A program made the translations under genes and the position numbers. The notes beneath the pieces are model-generated. The model had not been told where the DNA came from. It did no database searches and was given only the letters and a program-made list of their open reading frames with translations. DNA of 64,000 nt from Brasenia schreberi (Eukaryota > Streptophyta > Magnoliopsida > Nymphaeales > Cabombaceae). Below are positions 34,001 to 49,000 of this stretch, one piece after another. The stretch lies in assembly GCA_036023115.1 (NCBI GenBank), contig JAYKKT010000089.1, positions 9,787,001 to 9,851,000 of the forward strand, written 5' to 3'. How positions within the stretch are numbered: position 1 is the first letter of the stretch; each line of letters starts with the position of its first letter.

Positions 34001-37000
34001 TCATACAGAAATACAAGTGTAACACTGAAGAGCAAAGTACTAGGAATCACATCAGAATGCAACGATGAACTATGGCATGATGATCACTTGTACGACATCA
34101 ATCTATTTTTCTATACTGATACCCTTTGACTGAAACCATGGAAACAGGGAAAAGGAAACTGTAAAATATCTCAAGGTACTTGAAAATTGTGAAATATAAA
34201 ACGGTAAAAGCAAGCGCAAATTCACAAGATGGAATCACACATGAGTGATCACCATAACAAATAATCTAAAGAAAAAATCCACATCCATCTATGAAGGGCA
34301 CACCTTATTTCCTTGATATTAACCCCATAAAAAAGCAACAGTATTACAAAGTACAAGCACATGTCTTAGCTGGTTTTGAATGCACTATCTAGAGAACACA
34401 GCGTTCACATAAGAAAATTTTGGCAAGTAGGCAGTAAAACATACTCAGAAAAGCACGATGCATAAACCCAGTGCCATGTGTATCACTACTAAAGACGCTT
34501 CGATACCCGACCAGACCCCTGAAAAGTCACAAATAAAACCACATCAATTTTGAAGATGAAGTATTAGGATAACCATTCAGGATCTGGAAATTCCCAAATG
34601 GGGAGATGAGAACAAGCAAAAGGGTCTTCAAACCCCAACATGTCCAAAACTGAAGAAGCAAAACTCTATAGAATGTCTCCGCACACAAGCAGACCTTTAC
34701 CATTTTTACAAGAAATAATGAAAAAAAAAGTTTAAAAGTTCGGAGAGTAAAAGAAACCTGCTAGCCAGTAATTGAAAAAAATGAAGTACGCAAATTTGGT
34801 ACAAGGGATACTTAAAAGACAATAAAACATTATTAATGAAAATCTAAGCAGGATAACTTAAAATGTCAAAAGAGGAACCTTGAGGGGCAAGTCAAGGAGA
34901 TCCTTGTCCGCCCAACGTTGCCAGGAACAGGGCCCATGTCCACAACTTCACCTCTTCTATGTGATAAACCTTCCATGACAAGGCCTACATGCTCCTCATT
35001 AACCTGAAAGATGTTTCACTTCAATGAAGATGCTCGATACGAATCTTAAACAATAAAAACATTTGAGAAAATGTATAATTCCTCAGTGACATTCAAGTAC
35101 CTCAACCGTCACTTCTTCCAGTGGCTCAAGTTTCTCACTATTCTCAGTCTTATACCTGAAATCATGACAAGTCAAGCTTGTATCACTGAACTTGAACCAC
35201 CAAAAGGGAAAAGGTCCAGAAATTTCCGAGGAAGAATACAGTTCCCACTATCCAATGCAAAACTGAATTTCTCACCTAGTGCCTATTTAATTTTGTTAGG
35301 TACAATAATCATAAAATCAGAAGCATGAAAGAACGGTAGTTCCGTATGATTTAATAAAACATCCTAACTGCATAAATCAAAACCAAATGAATATTGAAAG
35401 AGAGAGAGAGATGCAAACTCACATGACCTTAGGTGGTGAAACGGACAGTTCAAATCCCTCTCTCCTCATGTTCTCAATCAAGATACCTACATGAAATGTG
35501 AAAAACTACTATCTTCAGGAAATAAAGAGACGATGCTCACATTATTAAAAGGAAGAGTAAAATCGCATACTAATAATTGTATCCAACATACATAACTTTA
35601 AAAAAAGCAATAAGATCAGGAAAAATCCTTGTCAGTTCAAGAAAATTAAAAGGGAAAACACACAGGGTGTCCCCAATGGTTGAAGCATAATGAAAGAATA
35701 CAAAGATGCACTCATGAACACACACCAAGCTGGAGCTCTCCCCTCCCTTGAACTTCATAAGTTTCAGAGGTGCCTGGCAGAACATTTATGGCAAGATTTG
35801 TTTCTGCTTCAGCCATCAACCGATCCCCAATTTTTCCTCCAGTCAGCTGCACAACATGTATAGTATTTGATGAATCTTATGCAAAAAAGAAATTGAATAC
35901 TAAAAAAGGAGCAAGGAAAAAGAGTCGTGCAATTTCATGTTTGCTATGAGTTATATATCGACAAATAATAGGGATTTTCTTTTTCCTTTAAGTCAACAAC
36001 CAGGAAAAAATCTAGGGACATCTTCAAAAAGCTATTAAAAATTGTTGTGCTTTTGATGCCTCTAACATTAAGAAGAAGTACTAGAATAGCTTACATGATC
36101 ATCAGAAATGAACACCTCTAGAGTAATATATTGAGAAGAGAATAGAGTGCTTATGATGCCCAGCAATTACATTAACTATCATTCTACAATGGGATGTTAC
36201 CCTTGAAACAGAATAAACGAAAAGAAATTTATAAATGAAAGCATCAGCCTGGGGTTGGTAGAAAAACAGATGTCCACTGATGAATAAAAAAATGACAAGT
36301 GAATAAATAAATCATACAGTCAACCATGGCAGGACTCCAAAATAGAAAAATTCGATATAGTGGAGAAGCTAAAGATAACCATAAGCAGTTCATGTAGGAA
36401 AGGCCATTCAGAACTCCTTTCTGATGGGTAGCACAAAAAGGATGGTAACTTGATCCTGGTTATCAACTTATATTACTGCCAGTTAAGTCAAAATATAGAA
36501 CATTTGTCCAAAGTTCCAAACACTTAACCGGTATAACTACTCCCGCATGAGGTCATTCAGCTAAATTTTGCCGTACACACGTTACACAGCTTGGTAGTAA
36601 TAAAGCAAAAAAACTCAATAAAGACCATGATCAGAGAAACAGAAAATATCTAGAGTTAAAATCCTGGCATCAGAGATTCAGAATAATTAACAGGGTTTTG
36701 CAAGCGGTACTTTTTGTATAGAAAATCACTTCAAGAATTCAAGATGACGAGGTATACAAAGATTGCTTGTGTAACCATGAGTGCCAAAAGCAGCACGGTT
36801 AGCATAAATTCATGAACTGTATTTATGACCACATGAAATAAAGAAAAGCTCGCAGGAGACAAAGACATTTAAAATGTGAAAAAGCCATAAGCCTTGGAAT
36901 TCCATTCAAAAGGAAATTAGATCAAAAGGACATCAACTGCCACATTTACTAACTGTTTCCAAGAAAAGCACCTACGTGAGTCCCATCACGGCCAGCTAGA

Positions 37001-40000
37001 GGTGAATCATTAACACCAAAGGTCATAGAAATTGTTGGAGGATCCAGCTGAACTGTAGGCAATGCAGTCATCACCTGGTGCACATTCAAAATAGCAGCAT
37101 AAAATACTAAAGCATGTAATGCACTCTTAAGCACCCCAAAATCTGACGCCCATCACAGAAATGTAAAATAAAGTATGACAGAAGAGAAGGAAGAAACGGA
37201 GCAACTAGTACCAAGTCTCCAAGCAAGAAATGTTAGTTATTAGGACCAAAACAGAGCAACTAAGCAAAGAAGTACATAACTTTGTAGAAGTAATAGTTAG
37301 AACTATTTCAGTGCTAGTTAATGTTTATCAAGTAAAACAAGTGAAATTAAACACAAAGAGACCAAGATGATAACAACAAAAATCATGCACCGAATATTCA
37401 ACATAAAAAATTATCAACCATTTACTCAAAGTTACATGTCTATGGATACATATTACATTTACATGCAGCCTAGAATACAAAAAGATTAAAAGTTTCAAAA
37501 GATTATAAATGCACAGATGCATTACAAAGCATACAACAATCAGGATTACAAGCATGTAACAATATTACTAATAGTCTAATACATAGGAATGCATTTCATC
37601 AAGTTAATTACCAGTGTACATGTATGCCAAGACAATGCAGTAATATGTTTTACAAACAGACGAAGGGTATACATAAAAGTTGGATACAAAAACACACACA
37701 TATAGACAGCATGCATGTGTGCATGTGTCTGCATATGTGTTTGTGTGCATTTGTGTGTGTGTGAGAGAGAGAGAGAGACCATCATCCAGTAAATCAGGAT
37801 TCAGAAACAAAAGTTACCAAGTGCGTGGTCATGAGTCAAGAATAAGTCGTAACACTTGGTTGATCTAAATGAGCCAATGTTATGACTCAGCCAACTTAGT
37901 GAGTGAATGACATGACTTGGGCTCAGTTTAGTTCAATGCCAAGTTTTATAGATCCTTAGACTTGGTTAAGTGAAAACGTCCATGAAATCATCATGTGATT
38001 GAGAAACAATTTAGTATAGATCCAATGTCAAACTATGCCATAAATGTGAGCTTGCTACCTTCAAATGACAAACAACACCATGCATCCACAGACAAAACAA
38101 ACAGCCTAAAGATGCTCAAGTTTCTGTCTTTCCAACTGGAAGATCCAAACCACTTCAAGAGACAAGAATATCTACTAAAATTTACCTCCACATTTGAAAC
38201 GGTATGACCTATTGATGGAGTTGTCAATCCAGCCAACGAAACAATGTCCCCAGCTCCTGCACTGTTGATCAATACCACACTTGTACCCTTCTTTTTCATA
38301 AGTTTTAAGACCTACGAATAATATTTCAGATTTCTGACTAACACAAATGTTATGCAAAAAAAAGAAGGCACGGCATCATTTAGCATTTTGCTATGTAAAT
38401 TGTGGCAAACCTTGCCTTCCTCGAATTTCTCAGTCCCAGCATCTGTTTTACGAAGTCCATGTACTCTATCACCTACACGAATAACTCCAGAAGAGATTCG
38501 CCCAGTCAATATTCTGCCAAGGTAAAAGTCACGCTCCATCATGGAAACCTGCACATTAACATGAGAGCGTCTATGATCAAATAACAGCCTTAAAAGCATT
38601 GGTTTCAGGTTTCATAATTCTACCCTCTAAGAGACTGCTAAATAAAAAAATTGAATTTCCGATTTTTTTTAATGTTAATCGTTGACTGCTTGTACAGTCA
38701 AGACACAATAATAGGCCTGCTTCACCATGAAATATGATGGTAAAAGTTGAGTTGAATTACATTTGAATTGAAACCCTTGGCTCTTGCTGAATAAAAGTAC
38801 TTCTTCAAGTTGTGTTGCAACAGAAGCAACCATATATCCATGGTGAAGTTATATAATAGCCACTTACCAGCATCCTGAAAGATTCTTCAAGGTTTGCTGT
38901 GGGTGGAGGAACAAATTTTATAATAGCATCCAGCAGTGGTGACATATTCCGTTCCTCTTCAGGTGGGTTTTTGACAAAGCTAGAGGAAGCCCATCCCTCT
39001 TTGGCCGATGCATAAAGCACAGGAAAATCAAGTTGTTCCTCTGTGCAGTATAACCAAGAAAGAAGACCGTTAAAAGTTGTTTAGATGCAACCACGTCAGT
39101 AGATGTCTACAAAGAACAAGCAAATTATCACATCAATACCACCACAACATTCACAAAATTCACATGCCACGAGATATTGCCTTTTTCTCTTCCCAAAATA
39201 CAAATGCTTTCCAACGAGCAGTTGAGCTCATAAGCTCCTCATTTCCAATTTCGCTTCATTTTCTACCTTTGTCGATCTACTCTAATTGCATATCAAACAC
39301 ATGAAAAGCTGGATTCTGTCTTCAGCTCGTAAAATGTGCTTTCCAACTTATTTTTACCTGTCCTCTTTATTTGATACTATATCATAAACAGTAAATGATA
39401 TAAGGGTTCAAAATGGCAGAGAAGAGGGAAGAAATTAATGCCAAGAGTGATAGGGATCACAGAACTCAGCAGAGCATTTGCTAGATTTATATGTGTCATG
39501 GTTATGAGCAATAAAAGAAATTATACATATCAAGTAAATCATGCAACATTCAGAATTAAATTACATCATGCAAATGAAACAGGATATGAGTGAAGAACAT
39601 TATTCTGAAACAAGTGTAGCCATTTCCTGATTTGGATAAAATAGGTGAGAACAGATTTTTTTCCCAAAACCAATTCAGGCATGCTTTCTCCTAATTTCCT
39701 ATTTTGATTCATTTAGTTAGTTACTTTAGTTCCTAAATTTCTGTTATTTTAGAATTTATTGATTACAGTTGATTTGATTTGGTCTACTCTCTATGAACTG
39801 TAGAGACATATCTGAAACAGAGGCAGAGGAATAATGGTGATGGAAGCAATCCACAATGGGAAGTCCTAGCACACTTGGATAAAACCCATATTTATTAGAA
39901 AAGTAAATGAATGGGAGGCTTTATCTTCAAGAAAATTATTTTTGATAAGTATCATGAAAAAGCACCAGGGGGTGCATCCTGTACATCAAGATAGATTGAT

Positions 40001-43000
40001 ACAGGATTTCATAAGCTCGGCAAATTCTACCCTAGAACCCACAAAAGAACCTCTGTGCCAAAAAAAACAAAAGATGATACCAACTTCCCAACAGCTCGGT
40101 CAAAGATCTCTCCATCCCCTCAAACACCCTCATATTCCTTTCTCTCCAAACAAACCAAAACACCGGAAAAGTACCGAAAGAACTATACACTTACTCTTAT
40201 GCTAATAAACAAAAGAACTACAAAAAAGAACTATACACTTCCTCCGGGCTTTGTCTTCAAGAAGAAGGGAATTGCCACTTCTCCATGCTAGAAGGGTTAA
40301 AGGATTGTATGAGATGTTGAAGAAGAAATTTATCATAGTTAATTTTACATAAAAGTCAGATTGTGGACCTCTCCAGAGAGTGAGAAATTTCGAACTTTCC
40401 ATTTTATAGACTCTTCATGGATGCCTTCAAAGGCTAAGAAAATCAGAACTTGTCATTCTCTAAGCTCCTGTCTTAGAAGATTTCACAATGTGTATATTCC
40501 TAGACAAAACATAAAGTGACAAAGTTGGGAGGTAATAATTACCATGCATCCACTGTTAAGATGTATTTCTTATTTTTTGTATTTTTATTTTTTCAATGTA
40601 TGACAGGAACTCCGCCAATGTAAGGGATCACCCTTGCATTGCCAGTTCCAATCCGGATAAAGGAGGAGGGTTTTGTTAGGCTTCCGACAGCCAACATAAA
40701 ACTTCGTCGGATTTTTATAACATGGATTACAAAAATTATGAGCATTGCTTTGAGGCGTAACCGCCTAGCGACGCGCTGCAGAGCCCGAATGCAGTGATAA
40801 GTAAAGGGCCACTACATTTTTGCTCAAATTTAGTGAATCAGTTGCAGAGAGGGTTCCCACATCATGGACGGGTGTAGGTAAAAAAGTTAGTCCCGCTACA
40901 TTGTCACCCGAACGTAGTGAATAATTTTCAGAGAGAGTCCGCATTTTCAATATGGACGGGTGTGGGAGGTAAGGAAGCTAATCCTACATAATAAGATTCG
41001 TATTGGTTCTTGGAATGTCGAAACATTATCCGGTAAGCTAATGGAGGTGGTAGATACTATAATTCGGAGAAAGATTCATATTCTATGTTTACAAGAGACA
41101 AAATGGGTTGGAGAAAAAGCAAAGGACATAGAGGATATAGGTTTTAAATTATGGTACTCAGGTAAATCAACTCCGCCCATGTAAGGGATCACCCTTATAT
41201 TGCCGGTCCCAAGCCCGGATAAAGGAGGAGGGTTGTGTTAGGTTTCTGATAGCTAGCATAAAATCTCAACGGATTTTTATAACATGAATTACAAAAATTA
41301 TAAGCATTGCATTGGGGCGTCCCCGCCTAGCAACATTTTGCAGAGCCCGAATGCAGTAATAAGTAAGCAAGGGCCACTACATTTTCTCCCGAATGTAGTG
41401 AATAAATTGCATAGAGGGTTCTCACATCATGGACGGGTGTGGGTAAAGAAGTTAGTCCCGCTACATTGCCGCCCAAATGTAGTGAATAATTTTCAAAAAG
41501 GGTCTCCGCATTTTGATTATGGACGAATGCGGAGGGTAAGAAAGCTAATCCTAGATAATACGATTCGTATTGGTTCTTGGAATATCGGAACATTATCCGG
41601 TAAGCTAATGGAGGTGGTAGATACTATGATTCGGAGAAAGATTCATATTCTATGTTTACAAGAGACAAAATGGGTTGGTGAAAAAGCAAAGGAGATAGAG
41701 GATAGAGGTTTTAAATTATGGTACTCACGTAAAGAACAGGCTCGAAACGGAAATAAAGATTTAAAGGATAGTGTAGTAGACGTACAACGATATGGTGACC
41801 GAATCATGACGTTGAAATTAGTGTTAGGAGTAGAGGTTTTGAATATAGTTTGTGCTTACGCATTCCAAGTAGGACTAGAATATAGTATATTGACAACATT
41901 TTAGGAAGAGTTAGATAAGGTGATTCAAAAGATTCCACAAAGAGAGAGGATTTGTTTAGGAGGGGACTTAAATGGACATGTCGGTAAAGAGGCATTATGA
42001 TATCAAGGGATTCATGGAAACTTTGGTTTTGGGGATATAAATGAGGAAGGTTGGGAAATTTTAAATTTTGCTATGGCATTTGATCTCTTTATAGTCAATA
42101 ATTTCTTCAAAAAACGAGATGAACATTTAATTACTTATAAGAGTGGCTTATTACGAACACAAATTGATTACTTTATTTGTAGAAAAAAAGATAGAGCGTG
42201 TTGTAAAGATTGCAAGGTAATTCTAGGAGAAAGCTTAATCACCTAACATCGACTTTTAGTTATAGATTTACAAATAAAAAATGGGCAAAGAAGAAAAGAG
42301 TGCATCGAGTTATTCGGACTAAATGGTGGAACCTTAAAAGCGAGAAAGAAGATATATTTAAACAGAAAGTCCTTCAAGGATATGTTTGGAATTATGTTGG
42401 TACATGCTGTGATATGTGGAACAATATGGCTATACATATTAGGAAAGTGGAAAAAGATGTGTTAGGTGTATCTAAGGGAGGTGTACTAGCACAAAGAAAA
42501 GCTTGGTGGTGGAGTGAAGTAGTGCAAAATAAAATCAAGGCAAAGAGGGCATGTTACAAATTACATTATGCTAAGAAAACTAGTGAAACTTTAAAGGCTT
42601 ATAAGAAAGCAAAGAAGGAAGCGAAAAAGACCGTGAGTGAAGCAAAAGCTAAAATTTGAGAGGATTTATATAAAAAACTCAACTCAAAAGAGAGTGAAAG
42701 AGATATTTTTAGGATAGTTAGGGCTAGAGATAAGAAAACTAAAGATCTTAATTACGTTAGATGCATCAAAGACGAGGATGAAAAATTTCTAGTGGCAAAT
42801 GATGATATAAGAAATAGATGGAAAAACTATTTTTATAAGCTTTTTAATGAAAATAAAGATGTTAGTATTAGCTTAGAAGAGTTAGGCAAATCAGAAAAGT
42901 ATATAAACCACAATTTTTACCGACGTATTCAAAAGAATGAAGTCAAACAGGCTAAGGGTGGTAAATCGGTAGGACCAGATAATATTCCTATAGAAGTTTG

Positions 43001-46000
43001 GAAAATCCTAGGAGAAATAGGAATCACTTCGCTCACAAGACTATTTAATGAAATATGGAGAAACCAAAAGATGCCCGAGGAATGGAGAGCGAGTATACTT
43101 ATACCCATATATAAGAACAAGGGAGACATTCAAAATTGTGTGAATTATCGAGGTATCAAGTTAATGAGCCATACAATGAAATTGTGGAAAAGAATTATCA
43201 TACGTAGGTTAAGACATGTATCAAGTATAACAGAAAACCAATTTGGATTCATGTCAGGCAAATCTACTATTGAAGCGATTCACCTTTTGAGACGTCTTAT
43301 GGAACATTTTAGAGCAAAAAAAAAAGACCTTTACGTGATATTTATTGATCTAGAAAGCATATGATAGGGTACCGAGGGAGGTTCTTTGGAGAAATTTGGA
43401 AAAAAGAGGTATTCCATTAACATACATTAACCTTATAAGAGACATGTATGAGGACTCATGAAGGAATGACAGACTTCTTTGAAGTTAATATTGGGTTACA
43501 TTAAGGATCAACTTTAAGTCCATACTTATTTATAATGGTGATTGATGAGTTAACAAAACATATTCAAGATGAAGTACCTTGGTGTATGTTATTTTTGCAA
43601 ATGACATTGTATTAGTGAAGGAGTCTAAGGAAAAAGTTAATAGAAAATTGGAACTATGGAGAGAAACATTAGAAAGCAAAGGCCTCCAACTTAGTAGAAC
43701 AAAGACAGAATATATGGAATGTAAGTTTGAACATTTGGTTACCTTTGGCACACATTGTATCCCCCAAAAGGAAATTTTTAAATACCTAGGGTCAATTTTT
43801 AAGAGTGATGGAAGAATTGATGGAGATGTTACGCATAGAATTAATGTTGGTTGGTTAAAATGGAGAGGAGCTTCCGGTATTCTTTGTGATAAGAAGATAC
43901 CATTAAAGGTAAAAGGTAAATATTATAGAGCAGCAATTACGCCTGCCATGTTTTATGGTTCCGAGTGTTGTGCAGTCAATCATCAACATGTATAAAAGAT
44001 GTTAGTGACAAAAATGAAGATGTTGAGATGGATGAGTGGTCATTTAAAAAAAGACCGTATACATAACGAGGTTATTAGAAACAAATTAGGAGTGGCACCG
44101 ATAGAGGATAAAATGAGAGAATATTGTTTGGGATGGTTTGGATATATAGAAAGAAGATCAAAAGAAGAGCTTATAGCCTGTAAGAAGGTATGAAAAACTA
44201 AATTTGAAAAGTATTAAAAGAGGTACGGAACGACCAGAAAAGTGTTGGAAAGAAACAATAAAGAATGATCTATCTTATTGTGAGTTAACTACTAACATGG
44301 CACACGATAGGGATTTGTGGAAACACAGAATCCATCTAAACGACCCCGTCTAGTATGGGAAAAGGCTTAGTGGTTGTTTTGTTGTTGTAGGTAAAGAAAA
44401 GGCTTGAAACGGAGTTGGTATTATCATAAATAAAGATTTAAAAGATAGTATAGTAGACATTCAACGATATGGTGACCGAATCATGACTTTGAAATTAGTG
44501 TTAGGAGCAGAGGTTTTGAATATAGTTTGTGCTTACGCACTCTAAGTAGGACTAGAAGATAGCATAAAGACAGCTTTTTTAGAAGAGTTAGATAAGATGC
44601 TTCAAAAGACTCCACAAAGGGAGATGATTTGTTTAGGAGACTTAAATGGACATGTCGGTAAAGAGGCATATCAAGGTATTCATGGAAACTTTGGTTTTGG
44701 GGAAATAAATGAGGAAGGTAGGGAGATTTTAAATTTTTCTATGGCATTTGATCTCTTTATAGTCAATACAATCTTCAAAAAACGAGATGAACATTTAATT
44801 ACTTATAAGAGTGGCTTATCACAAACACAAATTGATTACTTTATTTATAAAAAAAAAGATAGAGCGTGTTGTAAAGATTGCAAGGTAATTCCAAGAGAAA
44901 GTTTAACCACCCAACATCGACTTTTAGTTATAAATTTACAAATAAAAAATGGACAAAGAAGAAAAGAGTGCATTGAGCTATTCGAACTAAATGGTGGAAC
45001 CTCAAAAGCGAGAAAGAATATATATTTAAACAGAAAGTCCTTCAAGAAGATGTTTGGAATTATGTTGGTACACCCTGTGATATGTGGAACAATATGGCTA
45101 TACATATTAGGAAAGTGGCGAAAGATGTGTTAGGTGTATCTAAGGAAGGTGTACCGGCACAAAAAGAAGTTTGGTGGTAGAGTGAAGTAGTGCAAAATAA
45201 AATCAAGGCAAAGAGGGCATGCTACAAATTACATTATGCTAATAAAACTAGTGAAACTTTAGAGGCTTATAAGAAAGCAAAGAAGGATGCGAAAAAGGCC
45301 GTGAGTGAAGCAAAAGCTAAAATTTGAAAGGATTTATATAAAAAAAAACTCAACTCAAAAGAGGGTGAAAGAGATATTTTTAGGATAGTTAGAGCTAGAG
45401 ATAAGAAAACTAAAGATCTTAATTATGTTAGATGCATCAAGAACGAGGATGAAAAATTTCTAGTGACAAATGATGATATAAGAAATAGATGGAAAAACTA
45501 TTTTTATAAGCTTTTTAATAAAAATAAAGATGTTAGTATTAGCTTAGAAGAGTTAGCCAATCAAAAAAGTATATAAACCAAATTTCTACCGACGTATTCA
45601 AAAGAATGAAGTCAAAGAGGCTCTTAAACATATGAAGAGTGGTAAATCGGTAGGATGAGACAATATTTAAAAGTTTGGAAAATACTAGTAGAAATAGGAA
45701 TCACTTGGCTCACAAGACTATTTAATGAAATATAGAGAAACCAAACGATGCCCGAGAAATGGAGAGCGAGTACACTTATACTCATATATAAGAAGAAGTG
45801 AGACATTTAGAATTGTGTGAATTATTGGGGTATCAAGTTAATGAGCCATACTATGAAATTATGGGAAAGAATTATCGAACATAGGTTAAGACAAGTATCA
45901 AGTACAACTGTACAACAGAGAACCAATTTGGATTCATGTCAGGCAGATCAACTATTGAAGTGATTCACCTTTTGAGATGTCTTATGGAACATTTTAGAGC

Positions 46001-49000
46001 AAAAAAGAAAGACCTTCACATGATATTTATTGATCTAGAAAAACCTTATGATACCGAGAGAGGTTCTTTGGAGAACTTTGAAAAAAAAAGGTATCCGATT
46101 TACATGCATTAACCTTATAAGAGACATGTACGATGGTGCAAAAGCATGTGTAGGGACTCATGAAGGAATGAGAGACTTCTTTGAAGTTAATATTGGGTTA
46201 CATCAAGGATCAACTTTAAGTCCATACTTATTTATAATGGTGATTGATGAGTTAACAAAACATATTCAAGATGAAATACCTTGGTGTATGTTATTTGTAA
46301 ATGACATTATGTTAGTGGAAGAGTCTAAGGAAAAAGTTAATAGAAAATTGAAACTATGAAGAGAAACATTAGAAAGCAAAGGCCTCCGACTTAGTAGAAC
46401 AAACACAGAATATATGGAATGTAAGTTTGATCATTTGGTTACTTCAGAGGACATAGAAATTAAAATTGACCCACATTGCATTCCCAAAAGGAAAGTTTTA
46501 AATACCTAGAGTCAATTTTTCAGAGTGATGGAAGAATTTGATGGAGATGTTATTTATAGAATTAATGCTGGTTGGTTAAAATGGAGAAGGGCATCAGGTA
46601 TTCTTTGTGATAAGAATATACCATTAAAGGTAAAAGGTAAATATTATAGATCAATAATTAGACATGTCATGTTTTATGGTTATGAGTGTTGGGTAGTTAG
46701 TCATCAACAAGTAAAAAAGATGTTTATGACAAAAATGAAGATGTTGAGATGAATGAGTGGTCATACAAGAAAAGACCATATACATAATGAGGTTATTAAA
46801 AACAAATTAGGAATGACACAAATAGAGGATAAAATGAGAGAATATCGTTTAAGATGATTTGGATATATACAAAGAAGATCAAAAAAAGAACCTTTAATAA
46901 TGTATGAAAAATTAAATTTGGAAAGTATTAAAAGAGATAGAGGATAACCACAAAAGTATTGGAAAAAAACAATAAAGAATGATCTATCTTATTGTGAGTT
47001 AATTGCTAACATGACACATGTTAAGGCTTTGTGGAAACAAAGAATCTATGTAGTTGATCCTGTCTAATATGGGAAATGGCTTAGTTGTTGTTGTGAATAT
47101 ATGACAGGACTCGAGGGCATTCGGGCCCTGTCACATGCGCCTGGCCGAATGGCCCTTGGCGCCAAGCCCCAATGGCTATTAGGGCCCCCAACGGTTAGTT
47201 GGCTGGGTGATGTTCTCACTCTCTCTTCTCTCCCTTCTTCCTATATAAACTCTCCCATTTACACTCTTTAAAACATATTTTTTATGGTTGATTAATAAAA
47301 TTGATTTTCATTACTTTTAATGTGTCTTCATTGCACTTGAATATGATTATAGCCTTTTCTAATAGTTTGTGATAATCACGTTCCGGTGACATTTATTCAT
47401 CGATCTTCCGCTACTACATTAAAGCATCATCTTCGTTATACAGTATCAGAGTCATTCTTGATCGTGAAAACATGGTTTGTCACCTCGAGAAGTGTGCTAA
47501 TAAGAATTTTCATCTCTTTTTACCTCTTTAAATTTTATTTCTCCTTGAAAAATGGATGAAAAATGAGGGTTTAACTTTTGTCTATCACCCTCGAACTACA
47601 AAACATTAGCCAAATCAATAGAAAATTACTTATATTTTAAAAAATTATGGAGATATGAAAGTGATTTGAATGTAGAACTTTTCATTAATCCCACACTTAT
47701 AAAAAGAAGAATATGAAGGAGGTCATAGAATGGTGCTCATGAACAATGTGAATGAGCACACTATTGACACTTTGACACTTTGGCCGACTTCACTAATGCT
47801 AGAAAAGCATGAGAATATTTGAAAAAAATCTCATGTTCAAAGCGATTAGAATGGCATTACGAGATAAATCGACATTTCTTAGTGAGAAACAATGTGAGGG
47901 CAATGAGGATTTCGTGTATTAATTTTTAAGAAGCCTTCGTGAAGAATTTGAAAGGGTAAGATCTTCCTTCATCCATTCGAAAACCCTTTCTCACTAAAAA
48001 ATAGTTTATTACCGATTTTCAAATGGTGGAAACAAGATTAAATGACGCTAGACTTCAAAGAGATATAGTCTTAGTTGCATCTAGATTCGAAGCAATTGTC
48101 AAGTCATATTATCCTCCTTATTTTAAAATTGAAGGGTCAAGTGAGGCTAGAAAAGAAATTATTTGTCGAGGTCGGTCATATTAGGGCAAATTGTCCTAAA
48201 TTAAAAAAGGAGGTCATGTTAGAAGAACAAGTCTACTCCATTCTTGCACTTCAAGAAAAAGTGAAGCTACTTCAGCTCAAATGAAGAAAAAAGAAACGAT
48301 TGGAGCAGTTTGCTCTTCTTCAACTAAAGAAACTCAAGGTATGACTTCTTCGCTTCTTGATTTGTCTACTTCTTTTCATATGAATTATAATGAGAAAATT
48401 TTAAATTCATGTGTTAGCAAGCCCCTATTTTGTATTTATACTCTAGATGGAACCAAATTAATGTTGATAAGATTGGTGACCTTCAAAACAAAATTTTTAA
48501 GATCTCTAAAATAAGTGTTGTTCCAAAATTAAATTTAAATTTGCTTCATTTATCTCAAATTTAATATAATAGTTGTGTTATAAATTTTTTATCTACGAGA
48601 TGTATTGTACAGGGCCATCTATCGAAGAAGGTGATTTGGTGTGGTCATAAGAAGTACGGACTTTATGTCATGGATTGCTTGTATAGTATAGAATATGTTA
48701 ATGTTTTATCAAACGATGTTTTTGTGTGACACAAAAGATTAGGACATCTTAATGTTTAAAAGTTGTACCTAGAATTTTTCTTGCAAAGATTGTGTACTTG
48801 GTAAAATGCAATACCTTCTTTTTTAAAACAAAACGCATGTTTCCACGAGATCTTTTGAAATTGTTCACTCCAATATTTAACTGACTTAGGAGGAATGTTT
48901 TTAGCTAAAGAATTTAAAAACTATCTTTACAAATTTAGAATTATTCGTCAATCTTCTTCCACTAAGACTCCTCAACAAAATGGAATTTCAAAATGTAAAC

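Larger units (their letters stand above)
40554..47442 (+). repeat. Left LTR of the Copia element, disrupted by LINEs
   Basis: LTR sequence is 40,554-40,607 and 47,100-47,442. The second part has the promoter-like CTATATAAACTCTC at about 47,241-47,254. Everything between is LINE copies B1 and B2. Confidence 0.88.

Noticed and set aside
38033..38599. Independent small minus-strand genes at 38.0-38.6 kb
   Set aside because: They are TypA exons 6 and 7 with flanking intron read-through.
40960..41184. A separate host gene resembling craniofacial development protein 2-like annotations
   Set aside because: That label in plant databases usually marks this LINE endonuclease. The frame belongs to LINE copy B1.
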